From NCBI GenBank assembly GCA_030142905.1, contig JASJOG010000061.1, positions 1,054,001-1,118,000 on the forward strand: a DNA stretch of 64,000 bases, given 5' to 3'. The notes under the pieces are model-generated. The model ran no database searches and was not told where the DNA came from. It worked only from the letters and a program-made list of their open reading frames with translations. The translations under genes and the position numbers were made by a program. Shown here one piece after another: positions 31,685-42,478 of this stretch; positions within the stretch are counted from its first letter, which is position 1; every line of letters begins with the position of its first letter. Source of the DNA: Heliopora coerulea (lineage: Eukaryota; Cnidaria; Anthozoa; Scleralcyonacea; Helioporidae).

Positions 31685-33830
31685 CGGAAATCTTAATCTT
31701 GATGCGTAATAGAGACCGTTTAAAGAAAATAGCATTAAAGAGTCGACTCCAAGATGATTACAAACTTTATAAGTGCGCAAGAAATCGGGTAACAAGTTAC
31801 ATCCGTAAAGCGAGAGTCAATTATTTTAAACGTAAACTTGATGAAAACTCCAACAATCCAAAAGCCTTCTGGAAACTGATGAAAATAGTCTTACCGTCAA
31901 AGACAAAGCAAACTGTAATTAATAAAATAACGGTTGATGGCGAAGATATCACTGATTCAAAAGGCATAGCTAGCACGCTAAATTCATATTTTTCCAATAT
32001 TCCAAAACGTCTACTTGCAACACAAGACACGTGCCAGGATTTAGATGCGCTCAGCCCTTCACCACCAATAGCATATGATAAAGAATCGCGTTTCAATTTT
32101 CGTCCGATTTCTGAGGCCGAAATTCGACAACAGCTGATGTCTATGAAGCCGAATAAAGCAACAGGCTACGACAAGCTTCCCGTTAACGTTTTAAAGTTGT
32201 CGGCGAACAATATATCACAATGTTTGGCTACAATAGTAAACAGTTCTTTTGAACAGGGTGTATTTCCTAAGATATGGAAAATAGCAAAAATCTCACCAAT
32301 ATTTAAAGGAGCCTCTGCCAATGATCGCGATAACTACAGACCAATATCGGTATTGCCTGCTCTTGCAAAGGTTTGTGAAAGAGTAGCTGATAACCAGGTA
32401 AAAGATTACGGTGAAAACCATCAAACTTTAAAAGAACCTCTACAATTTGCTTACACCAAGCATTGCTCGACAGTGACGGCATTAATAAAAGTGATTGATT
32501 CCTGGAAATCAGCTATTGATGATAGGAAATATACTGTTGCTGTATTTCTTGACCTCCGAAAAGCCTTCGATATCATCGACCACTCGATGCTTTTAAAGAA
32601 ATTACGTCATTACGGCTTCGATGAAAATGCAATCAAATGGTTTGTTTCCTACCTCACAGATAGACAGCAATATGTCGTTTATCAAAACGCTCAATCTGAC
32701 CTTGAATATGTAACTAATGGTGTTCCTCAAGGATCGGTATTGGGCCCGACGCTATTCTGCCTATATTATAACACGATTGTTTACAGCTTCACGGAGTGTG
32801 ACCCTTTTTTATATGCGGATGATACTGAAGTGCACCATTCGAATAAGGACTTGGCATTGGCAGTGGAGAAGATTAATTTAGATTTGATGAATGTCGACCA
32901 ATGGTTACTACAAAACAGAATGATAGCCAATGTCAAGAAAACCAAGTCTCTTCTAATTGGGTCAAAATCCGCCATAAAGAAAGCTGGAAAGCTTGAAGTT
33001 CGACTTAGTGATGAGACTGTAGAACAAGTTGATTCATTCGATTATCTAGGTCTTCGTGTTAGTAACTGTTTGTCGTGGGAATCACATATTACGATAATAT
33101 GTCGAAAGACACATTCAAGACTTAGTTTATTAAATAGGATCTCTGCATTTCTTCCCAAGCCTGTTTTATGTAGGATCTACAAGCAAACCATTTTACCACT
33201 TTTAGATTATTGTTCAATCGTGTGGCATGACTGTGGCTCGACCTTAACAAGACAAGTTGAACTGGTTCAAAATCGAGCGATGAGAATTATTTTGAAAGAA
33301 GGAAAGAAAAAGTGTACTCAGGAAATGCGCAATGTTTTAAATCTCTTAACTTTGTTTAATAGGAGAAGATTTTTTAGATATGTACTAATTTTTAAAATTT
33401 TAAATAATTTAAATTGTCCTGAACAATTATTAGATGTTTTTAAATTCCGTAGTAGTGTGAGAAACAGAGAACTCAGAGATGAAACGTTATTAGATTTACC
33501 AAAAGTTAAAACTAAGATGGGGCAAACAATGTTTGCGTACTCCGGTGCAAAGGACTGGAATTCTCTGCCTAGATATATCAGAAAAATGACTTCTATTACA
33601 AGTTTTAAACGTTCTATTTATACGTATCTTTTAGACAGTGATAAAGATTCCCATATTTGTAGTTTATAGATTAATTTAGATTATTTTTATCAATATTTTT
33701 CAATATTGTTACATAGTTAATTTATGTTTTATTACCACTGTTCTCCCGTTAATACCAGCTTTTATGCTGATGGAATTTTTTTAACAGTATAAATAAAGAA
33801 TTTATTATTATTATTATTATTATTATTATA
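31685..33830 (+). mobile_element. Young LINE insertion (L2/Rex-like), 5'-truncated
   Basis: The most recent-looking element in the window: one continuous RT ORF, a short 3' untranslated region with AATAAAGAA, and a pure (TTA)n tail at 33801-33829. The 5' end starts inside the endonuclease-RT linker near 31685, so the endonuclease is absent. Target duplications could not be identified. It lies inside the Harbinger element, whose DNA resumes at about 33831. Confidence 0.9.
31699..33669 (+). CDS. LINE reverse transcriptase, intact 656-aa frame
   Basis: An RNA-dependent DNA polymerase for target-primed reverse transcription. From the N-terminus: linker helices (ARNRVTSYIRKARVNYFKRK), RT entry (MKPNKATGYDKLPVNVLKLS), IAKISPIFKGASANDRDNYR, catalytic box A VAVFLDLRKAFDIIDHSMLL, box B NGVPQGSVLGPTLFCLY, box C FLYADDTEVHHS (both Asp intact), thumb with VDSFDYLGLRVSNCLSWESH, and the usual end (GAKDWNSLPRYIRKM). 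No stop or frameshift occurs across 656 codons. The endonuclease half is missing through 5' truncation, so it could not insert itself, but the polymerase may fold. The first Met is an internal codon of the full-length protein and is not a true start. No promoter is expected. Confidence 0.9.
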   Translation: MMRNRDRLKKIALKSRLQDDYKLYKCARNRVTSYIRKARVNYFKRKLDENSNNPKAFWKLMKIVLPSKTKQTVINKITVDGEDITDSKGIASTLNSYFSNIPKRLLATQDTCQDLDALSPSPPIAYDKESRFNFRPISEAEIRQQLMSMKPNKATGYDKLPVNVLKLSANNISQCLATIVNSSFEQGVFPKIWKIAKISPIFKGASANDRDNYRPISVLPALAKVCERVADNQVKDYGENHQTLKEPLQFAYTKHCSTVTALIKVIDSWKSAIDDRKYTVAVFLDLRKAFDIIDHSMLLKKLRHYGFDENAIKWFVSYLTDRQQYVVYQNAQSDLEYVTNGVPQGSVLGPTLFCLYYNTIVYSFTECDPFLYADDTEVHHSNKDLALAVEKINLDLMNVDQWLLQNRMIANVKKTKSLLIGSKSAIKKAGKLEVRLSDETVEQVDSFDYLGLRVSNCLSWESHITIICRKTHSRLSLLNRISAFLPKPVLCRIYKQTILPLLDYCSIVWHDCGSTLTRQVELVQNRAMRIILKEGKKKCTQEMRNVLNLLTLFNRRRFFRYVLIFKILNNLNCPEQLLDVFKFRSSVRNRELRDETLLDLPKVKTKMGQTMFAYSGAKDWNSLPRYIRKMTSITSFKRSIYTYLLDSDKDSHICSL

Positions 33831-34226
33831 CTAACTTTTGTTGAGAATGGTAGCATGTGTCACTCAGTGAGGAAAACTCAAAATACAACATTGGAAGGGG
33901 GGCGAACATAATATATTTACTGCAAGAAATAGAAGTTGGCCTAGAGCTCTTGCCCATAATTGCAGATATCACAAGTTTAGTATCCTGACTGACTGGATAC
34001 CGTGACAATTTCAATAGCGAACGCCTGTGTTTACTCAGCTACAATTTACAATTTACCAGACATTTGTCCCTTCTGTTTAAAAAAGTTATTTAGATTAAAA
34101 TACTGAAAGCAAATAATGTTAACTTCTTCAAAAACATGTTTTCGCTGTAAAAAGTTATGCATTTTAATGCACACCATGACTTTGATACTCTTTCCACAGC
34201 TTTTTTTTTAACACTTCACGGATTCG

Positions 34227-35300
34227 CTAAGCTTCAACAGAAGTGTCTTGAACTTTGGAACACTGGTGCATGCACAATAGACCCTTGACTGCATTTCTGT
34301 CTCTCTGTTCCATGGTCATAGGATCAGTTCCCAGGTCAAGATGGAGAGGTAAAGGTTCACTGTTGTCAATGCGCAAATTGTGGATGACAATACAAGCTAA
34401 TACGACTGATTTCATTGTTTCCCGTTTGCATTTACATTTTATGTATAAAACTCTGAACCTTCCTTTCTATTAACCATGAGCACCCTCGGTAGCCATTCTT
34501 GTTCTGGACAGGCGGTAATTAAAGTTTCATTGCTCTCCTTTTAGGTTGACATTAGTGTATGGCTTCATCATCCAAATTGTAAAAGGGAAAGCAGAATCGG
34601 CAACAACCAGGGGATCAACTTTCACATTATTAATGCTTTTTGATACTAGGGCGATTATGTCTGTTGTTAATGTTCCTCCAAAGCTGTGTTGACCGTAAAA
34701 TCATGGAATCGTGTAAGTTGCTAGGAAATCCTACACTTGCCCAGATAAAACGATATTTTTTATCCACTAGACCCCTTAAAACAATAGAATAAAAGTTTTT
34801 GAAATTATGATACTCCTTAGCAGCTTCAGCGCCACCAGCAAGACATTTTATTGATATAGGGCAGCCATCAATTGCAGACCAACAATAAGGAAACTGCCAT
34901 CTTTCTTCCATGTCAATAATCTTCTCTTAAAATTGTTCTTCAGACGTTGGAAAGGGAATGGAAACAGAATCCTGCCACAAATTACGGACGATTGTGTCAC
35001 TTACTTCGATGACAATCCCTTGGATGGTAGCTATTCTGAGACCAGACAACTCTGAAAGAGTGCAGTAATAATCGCCTCTGTCAAATCTGTAAAGACATAT
35101 GCTCAATCTAAAAGCAAGTGAAATTGGCTGTTCTGTGACGATATCTTTTTCTAATTCGTGTTGAATCTTATCAAGCATAAACGTAAAGACATTTCTGGAT
35201 ATTCTAAAGGTGCTTTTGAAGCGCTTTTCGGAGAAGGTTGACCAAACAAAATCCCACCAAGTACTTCGTCTTTCAAGACGGCGACATGATCAAATTCGAT
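34227..35300 (-). pseudogene. PIF/Harbinger transposase (DDE), decayed
   Basis: The endonuclease-type transposase of the host Harbinger element. From right to left: about 35180-35290 encodes STWWDFVWSTFSEKRF; 34927-35178 encodes MLDKIQHELEKDIVTEQPIS and FRLSICLYRFDRGDYYCTLS (helix-turn-helix region); 34630-34911 encodes WQFPYCWSAIDGCPISIKC (catalytic D), YHNFKNFYSIVLRGLVDKKY and WASVGFPSNLHDSMILRST (second D); 34227-34415 encodes VVLACIVIHNLRID near the C-terminus. Frames break between these pieces and no long ORF remains, so it is dead. A further open piece at 35290-35511 may be the N-terminus. Confidence 0.85.
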
Positions 35301-35563
35301 CAAGCGTTTCAAGCTTGGAAGACGTTATCAAAAGCAATGTCAAGAATAATTCAAGCATTTTTTTCTTCCTAATCAAAACGTAGGACAATCTATGAAGTTG
35401 TTTTCTCCATCTATTTCTTCTTATTTGAAAAAGTTTCTTTGGAATGATCACTCGAGGAGGTGCCACTTTATAAACTGGGGAAATGTAATCAACCCCGTTT
35501 TGGACAATCAAGTATCATGCGTCGCATTAAATGCGACGAAAATTCAACGTCTAAATTGAGACC

Positions 35564-36249
35564 TCATCACTTCGGTTGCATTATCGTTGCATTTAATGCG
35601 ACCAATTTTATTCGACGGAAGTGCGACTTCTGAACTGATTTTATACGTCGAATTAAATTCGACACCGTCGAATCCAGATGTCGTATAAATATAGTCGGAC
35701 AAAATGCATAAATTAGTAAAATTTGTTTTCTTTCCAATGATACAACGTTTGAAGCTTCGTGGACCCCACGAGTATCATTTTTGTCCAAGTTGTGGGAACG
35801 AGAGAAAACAAGAGTGTTTTCTATGTGCTGTGTTAGTGTAGAGCGGTCCAGAACTGCTCGGTGGCACAGAACACTGACGATTTGAGAGGCTGCGAGGCTA
35901 ATAAAAGAATCGCCTGTTGCAGGGACTGAAATATTAGATCCGAGCAAGATCTATTAAACCAGACGAAGATGACGAATTAACCGGCTCCACAAACGTCTTA
36001 AAAGCGCAATATTCAAAATCATCTGAGCCGCGTTTCTCTTCTTATTTTGCAAACTTTCGTCTGGATAACCTCATTCCGCTTGGTGAGATAATCTACAACA
36101 GCGCTATTTGTTGTCATACTTCAAGCTTCGAATTAAATGCGGCGTACTAAATTCGACATCTGAACTGAAACTTGTCACTTCCGTCGAATTTTTGTCGCAT
36201 TGAATGTGACAAATTAAATGCGACGGAACTTCGACTTCTGAACTAGGCC
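35564..36249. mobile_element. Non-autonomous Harbinger relative abutting the first
   Basis: The palindromic left-end pattern of the 28417 element recurs from about 35564 (GTTGCATTTAATGCGACC, TTATTCGACGGAAGTGCGAC, then ACAAAATGCATAAATTAG and a C/G-rich CCCCACGAGTATCAT block corresponding to the accessory gene leader). The right end reads, as reverse complement from 36249, GGCCTAGTTCAGAAGTCGAA, matching the first element's ends. Only remnants of the accessory gene start (35750-35950) remain inside. About 0.7 kb long. Confidence 0.75.
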
Positions 36250-37319
36250 TTAATTTATACTTCAATTACATCATGGGTCATTTCCAAGGAAAGTTTTTAG
36301 AAAACAAAGAACAGTTCAACAAATTTTGTATGCGCCCCGTCTTTTCTTTTCTGCAAAGTGGAACAGATCTTTTCTATTTCAGGTCAGCATTTCGCCTTTA
36401 GTAAACCCTTAAATGTACAAAATGCGGCATGGAAGGTCGAATACCGATACGAGCTTTTACACCGTATTTTATTCATTTACTGACTCATTTCGGTAGCTTA
36501 CCAGACAAAAAGTCTAGCACAGACCTCTTTAACTTGTAAGAGTTACCAATGTAAATACTCTGCTCTTATGTATCTAAATTAGCTAAAGTGATTGTTTTAC
36601 CAGATTCATAAATAAAAATCATTTAGAGGTGATAACTAGTTTCAAACAACCAAAAGACTATATTTAATTGTCTTGTACAGTATTTTTCTAAATTATCAGA
36701 TCATTGTCTTACCTTAAATTACAACACCGTCCCCTTTGTCTTGTTTAACAATAACAACATTACTATCATCCTTTAGATTCCTTTTTAAGATTTTTAGTTC
36801 CTAGGCAGAGATGGCAGACGTACGATGAGAGTAAGAACGGTAACCTGACAATGCAATGTCGACCCTTCCGGTCTGGTCCAGTCAAAATCCGACGCTCAGG
36901 ACTGGTAACAATCAACCAATTTAATCAGCGTAATTTAATCCGGAAAAAGAGCACACAAAGCCCCGCAGCTTCTCTTATAACTGATCCACGCGTGGTTGAG
37001 GTGACAATTCTACTGCTAAACAATGGATGTTTGTATCGAGACTGTGTATTAGTTGCGATCTTGAGGTATTTCGTGTCGTTTTCGGATCAAACTTATCACT
37101 TTTTCTCACTTTGAAGACAGACACTTTAGTAGATGGCAACACTTTCCGTCTTAAAAGCAGAGCGATATCATAGGTTACCAGTCGGATACCAGTATTACGG
37201 ACAGCTTATGATTGAAAAAAGTTGCTTTTTTGATATTTTTTGTCTTAAAAAACTGACAAATCCTACATTATCTCGAAGTTAATTACAAATTTGTAGTAGA
37301 GGTGCTATGATGAAGATTT
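36250..37319. other. No gene recognised
   Basis: AT-rich, with a somewhat GC-richer patch at 36810-36990. No motif or repeat boundary was found. Confidence 0.4.
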
Positions 37320-38285
37320 AGGCTAAGTATTCATCCGGAGGTAAAAGACTTTGGTAACAAAGATGAGACGAATTACGAAACCGACGAAATAAACAAAGAA
37401 AACATGAGAGAGTTCTGCATTTTTATTGCTGAAAAAAAATCGGAAAATACAAAACATACAACAAAATACGACAAGCAAACCTTGTGTTAGTTTTGTCGAC
37501 AGAAGAACGAGTAAAGAGAAGTTAAATACGTACTTTTATCTACTGTAATATTCTAGTAAAAGAGAAAAATGGCGTAGCCTACAAACATTCAACTCTTACG
37601 TATTTTCAACAAGCGTTCAGCGGCACCTCAACACAAAGGGTCCAACGGTGAATTTACAGAAAGAAGTCGGTTTTAAACTTTTAAACTTTCTTGACAGGTG
37701 TAAAAATCCAGATGAAATCATAACTGGTCGAACATGGTGAAAGTAGGTATCCACAAACTACCCGAGAACTGAGAAAGACTGAAGTGGACAACATTTTAGC
37801 CGAAGGATAGTATGATCTAAAAAGGTAAGTAGCTCTTCAGCTTTTTGCCTTTCATTCTTATTTACAAGCCATAAATAGATTCCGATGTCTTCAGTGGAGC
37901 GACATTTTACAGGAAAAACGATCCTGAAAAAGGCATAAAATCCTTGTGTGGAAAGCGGCTGAAAAGATCCGAAGACTGTCAGCTCAGGTCAAGTCTTCAG
38001 GACGTTGACTGTTTTATCCCACTTGTTTAACAATTGACCATGAACATAATCCGGATAAGTATTACAAAGTATTCGAAAGCCATCTTCCTAATGAATCAGA
38101 ATCTGCATTCTACTTTGCCATTCAACACCAGCAAAATCCAGGCGATAATATTTGAACCAAGAAGTTTATCTTTGGGAAGAATGAAGTCAGGAAGCCACTA
38201 TTGAAGGCTGATCAAAACTATTCCTTTTGCAAAACTTGCATTTCAAAGCTACTCGATATAAAACAATCTTGCAAGGTATATGCTA
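37320..38285 (+). pseudogene. Crypton/DUF3504-type tyrosine recombinase remnant
   Basis: Plus-strand pieces in changing frames parallel the DUF3504 (ZMYM/KCTD1/QRICH1-type) tyrosine recombinase domain of Crypton-derived proteins: NTKHTTKYDKQTL, KNGVAYKHSTLTYFQQAF and HLNTKGPTVNLQKEVGFKLL (core-binding part), then RELRKTEVDNILAEG; after a possible splice donor (AAAAAGGTAAGT at about 37820) come HEHNPDKYYKVFESHLPNES, SAFYFAIQHQQNPGDN, FIFGKNEVRKPLLKA and NYSFCKTCISKLLD. The last block normally reads NHSVRKTCISRLLD and holds the H-x2-R catalytic pair; here H is Y and R is C, so the enzyme is dead. The sequence ends just before the hairpin at 38290. Confidence 0.65.
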
Positions 38286-38289
38286 AAGT

Positions 38290-38319
38290 AATTATTCACC
38301 TCACTGTCGGTGAATAATT
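38290..38319. repeat. Perfect 11-bp hairpin, AATTATTCACC
   Basis: AATTATTCACC, an 8-base loop (TCACTGTC) and GGTGAATAATT. It closes the recombinase remnant and may mark the end of a MITE or of the Crypton-like element. Confidence 0.8.
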
Positions 38320-40254
38320 GTTCTATAAACAAACACAGATACGCGCTGCAGGATTTTTCAATTTAGTCACTAAACGCGTGTAAAAGGACTCCACGTACGT
38401 CGAAATTAGTACCCTCGCACTGCGCTTCGAGAGGTGGGCGAGGGGATTACATAGCTGTGCTCGCTATCCGGGCTGTACGCTAAATAACGCACGCTGATTG
38501 GCTGCCTAGCCGTGCAATAAGTTTTTCGTACGGATCGGCTAGTTTTGGCAGGAAAATTTCCGAGCTGATTTGAAAAAAAAAACAAACCAGATTCAGGTAC
38601 CTTTTAGCGAAGATTTATAAAAAGAAATAAGGGACAAATAAGGAACTTTCCCTTATTAAAGCGCTCAGTTACATATGTATATTATTTTATATGCATCATT
38701 TGCGGCATCGCTTTCTCCTGAGGTTTAGCGGTTGAGTACTCAAGGAAGCAATCATCGCACCGAGAAAAAGAAGTGTTCGAAAGTGTTCCACATAACAATT
38801 TATAATATTATTCCTCAGAGGAAGTAATTGATTAAATTTCCCACCATGTGGGGAAGATTAGAGGAACTTTTAGACATCTTTTCCATGGAAAAGAGGATCT
38901 TAACCGCTAATTTTTTTCAATGTCATGGAATTACTTTGTAATCCTATAGTCGCCGAGAATTATCAGAAGCCTAAGCTGAAAAAGGAGAGCATGAAGTAAT
39001 ATGCCTTTGATTCCTCAGCACTGCCTTTGCCTGGAAAAGAAGGGATGCTTTGTCCTCTAATTTCCTTTCATGTCATTCATCCGGGACGCAAACGATTATG
39101 TTGTCTCCTAAATTTCCTGCATCTTGTTATGAAGGAAATTCGGTCAACTAAGGTGAAATTTCCTTTAGCACGAACGACGCTTTCTGTTTCTCTTTGGTCA
39201 GTATGACATCGTCTGCTATCTAATATGACGTTCGACCAATTACGACAAACAAGGACAAGCAGTTCACAAACTCTTCGATGATTATCGTTTATTCTAAGAT
39301 ATTTTCGTCCAATCCTTTTCAAATGTTCTTTTCATATTTACATCTTTTTGTCGGTGGTGGGTGTATTTATTTGCATGATAATATTGCATAAAAGAACATA
39401 TGCTAAAGCATGTTTTAAATACGTCTACATTGAAAACGTGTCATTTTCTTAATTGGTTGCAGACAAGATTGAATCAACCTTTACCTGTACGGAATGATTT
39501 ATCCAATAGAAAATGATGCTGTAAGTGTAGCTGCCCTTGCTTTGTACGTATGAAGGCTTCACAGCGATGGCTTGTGCAAATCCAAACCTTAAAACGTTCT
39601 TAGAATTTTTTCACAACTGAAAAACTGACGAATCTACACGTTCCGGTTTCCAAATTTTAATTTTTCAACGTGTAGAGAATCATTATCAATAATACTCCAA
39701 AAACTTCCTTTAACAATTGCCATGTAATGATTACTTACTGTCTGAATCGTCATTTCTAGTTTGTTTGTATAAAAACTTGGTATTTCCGCCACATTGTACG
39801 CCCTTGGAGACGTAGCTCAATAAAGGTGGATTAAATTTGTTAAAATAATCATAGTTTGAGAAACAGTTTTTCAATATAGCAACAATTCACACTTTAATAA
39901 ATAATTAAGAGTCAGGGATATAGCCATGCCCTGTGGACCCACACGGCACAAATTCTAACAGCCCGACATTTGCGCTGATTATATCAATTCCACCCAGCAC
40001 ATTATTAGCCAAAACAATTGCCAAAATATACAGTTTCTATCCGGCAGATATCGTTGTAATTTAATCCATCATCATCAAGTGACCTCACCCCCACCCTCGT
40101 CCAGACATCATATTGAAAATAAAATCAGGGTATTTTTACCCGGCACTTATTTTTCGTGGGCTACATCCCTGAGAGTGAGTCGTCCCAAACAGAATAACAA
40201 ACTCCTAGGCTTCGAAAACCCGATACAAAGAATTCAAAACTAAAATGAACTCAC
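38320..40254. other. No gene; presumptive intron 3' of the ZU5 exon
   Basis: The stretch 38380-38560 is GC-richer with many CG dinucleotides. The rest is AT-rich. No exon, domain or repeat end could be supported. If the gene model is right this is the first part of its long intron. Confidence 0.4.
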
Positions 40255-41114
40255 CTCCCAGAATTTTAAAGTCCAAAGATGCTTCATTTCTCCTTTCTGC
40301 TGCTGAGAAATAACAAAAAGACCTTTGGCAACACCTGGCTTCTCAATATAACTGAATTTGTCAAAAACATCACCCCTTTTATTAAGCTTTGACGAACTAA
40401 TACGAACAGTCGTCTGTGACTTGATGTCTGAATCAATGACCTTAAAGTCAACATGAAGATCCCTGTCGGTGTACATTTTCTTCACAACACCACTGTCGCA
40501 CTCCTTATAGTGTTTCTTGTTTATCAAGTCATGTGCCTGAGATTTTTCGTAAGCTGTGCTGTAAACTTCGTCAGTCATGAATGCTACGCAAGTGTCAAAA
40601 TACTGCTGAAAAGCCGGTATTCGTTTAAAAAGAGCGACGGGATAGGTTTGGAATCGGCAGTTCAAAGAGTCCAGGATCCTTCCAAGAACGTTAAATCTTG
40701 ATCTGACCGTGGCATAGCGACAGAATGAACTCAAAGCTATTTCATACGTATTAATATCCGGTTGGTGCAACGAAACGTCGTCCGTAACGTCTCTCCAGTC
40801 AATAAAACCATCAACGTTTCGAGTGCCATGGAGTACAAACACATGGTCTCCTGAAATGCCTGGAAACCTGAGGTATGCTGGCGGGTCAAACACTGTACCA
40901 GGTGGTTCAAGTTTAATAACGCGTTTAATTTCAGCATCATCCACTGTTAGATTTGAATGATGAAGCAGTGATTGGTATGGCGCTACATCTTCAAGAGTGA
41001 TCTTTATCTTTACTTCATCTTTCAGGCTATTTGGAGGTACTTTTAGAAAAACATCGTCCACCGACACGGTACGTCCATCTCGTCCGATAACATTAGTAAC
41101 TCGGCAGGCATTTC
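40255..41114 (-). CDS. ZU5 plus UPA-like exon (internal exon, partial gene)
   Basis: An 860-base internal exon with strong edges: acceptor TTTTTGTTGCAG before 41114 and donor GGAG/GTGAGT at 40255/40254. It enters in phase 1 and leaves in phase 0; all 286 codons are open. The first half is a ZU5 domain (RDGRTVSVDDVFLKVPPNSL, KIKITLEDVAPYQSLL, VIKLEPPGTVFDPPAYLRFP). The second half (CRFQTYPVALFKRIPAFQQY, DTCVAFMTD, ending MKHLWTLKFWE) fits the UPA region that follows ZU5 in UNC5, PIDD and ankyrins, where the pair holds a following Death domain in check or mediates assembly. No membrane segment or signal peptide lies in this exon. The likely next domain is the Death domain at 8441-8745. Upstream exons (beyond 41115) were not found in the window. 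Confidence 0.88.
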
Positions 41115-42478
41115 CTGCAACAAAAATGATTTTAGCTATCAATCGTTCATAGCCGGAGAATTTAAAATATGCAAATTAGATTTATCAACAAATGTTAATC
41201 GATTTTCAATATGATTTTGAATTGGTTCAATAATTTAAAATTCGTATAGAAATATCTGGGATCTAAAGATAACTTAAAAATACATTTCGGAACGACCTTT
41301 TCTTGTGTCATGGCCTTTCGGCTGAAAATGATGATGCAACTGTTCAATTCATGAAAAAAATGTTGGTTTGCTCGATAAAATTCGCCTAGCAGGAAACATC
41401 TTTAATGCTGTTTTACACTAGAAGAATTTCTTCTTCACACAAAACCAATGTTTCTTTTGTCCAAAGGCCATTTTCCAACAGGCGTTTATTTCTTTTTATC
41501 TTTTTCCCTCGAAACGAGCAACAGATCGACCTTCGCTGTCAAAGAAACAGCAGTTCAGTTGCCTTCAAAACAAAATTTAGTTTCGAAAGAGGTGGACTTG
41601 AATTTTGCAGTTCTTCTATCGAGTTTCATGGCATCCAGCCACTGTCAAGCGAGGAATATTCTTGCCATTTAGTATGTTTACTTTGGTGAAAGTAAACTTG
41701 CAAGTATACTTTATAACACGACGCCATCGTCGGGGCGAGGGGTTGTTAGTATTTTCTGGAAAAACATAAAACAATTTGCGCTGTCATCGACGGATAAGAT
41801 TTATGTAACAGTAGAGGGCTAATTCGATGCAAGAAGGTAAAAGTAAGTTAAACTGAAAAATGCACCATATATTTATAGTGTTTAAAAAAAGGTTTTACAT
41901 ATCCTTTTGAAATCTAAACGTACGAAACAGAGTTAGCAATATAACGTAATACGAGAAAAAAGGCAACTTTTCGCTGAAGAATAGTTTAGAATTTTAACTG
42001 TTCCCTCCTTTTGAAATTTGTCTTAAAATGAAGTTTTGTATTCTTTCCCCAGTTAAAATTAAAATTATCCATGAGAAAAGCGCCTTATACCACTCAGCTA
42101 ATGACACGACAATCCTACAGCTGATTCATATTATATTTTTTTTTTTATTTAAATTGTTAGTCAGCATGTTTACATAATAACTTCGTATTTGGTAAACTAA
42201 TATGTTTATTACTAAAACTGGAATTAACACACAATGGAAATTTAAATTGTTACTTTTCGTTACTACACAAGTTGCAATAAGTAAGAAATTAAAAATTTCT
42301 GTTACATCTTATCCACTTTACTTCGAATATTTTAACTCATTATCAACAGAAATTTGTAATCTCATTAAAATTAAGTCGAAAGTGCAAATTACTACGGTTT
42401 GACAACTTTAATGAATCTAGATAACAAGTTAAACTATGGGCCAGTTTTATATTTAGTGTCCTTGCGCTCGTTAGAACA
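41115..42478. other. No gene; intron upstream of the ZU5 exon
   Basis: AT-rich. Overlapping plus-strand frames at 41405-41690 lack any domain. No earlier exon of the minus-strand gene was recognised here. Confidence 0.4.

Larger units (their letters stand above)
28417..35563. mobile_element. PIF/Harbinger transposon with TCA target duplications
   Basis: The left end reads GGCCTAGTTTAGACGTCGAC. The right end, as reverse complement, reads GGTCTCAATTTAGACGTTGA, and both continue into TTTTC.TCGCATTTAATGC. The trinucleotide TCA flanks both sides (28414-28416 and 35564-35566), as expected for 3-bp PIF/Harbinger target duplications. The first 200 bases are full of palindromic GTCGCATTTAATGCGAC-type blocks. 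It carries two divergently placed genes, an accessory protein (plus) near the left and a DDE transposase (minus) near the right, and has been invaded by a Tc1 element (30208-31469) and a LINE (31685-33830). The remaining Harbinger DNA is about 3.7 kb. Confidence 0.85.

Noticed and set aside
41405..41689. Upstream exon or separate plus-strand gene
   Set aside because: Two overlapping frames, neither with a domain; no splice or start context stands out.
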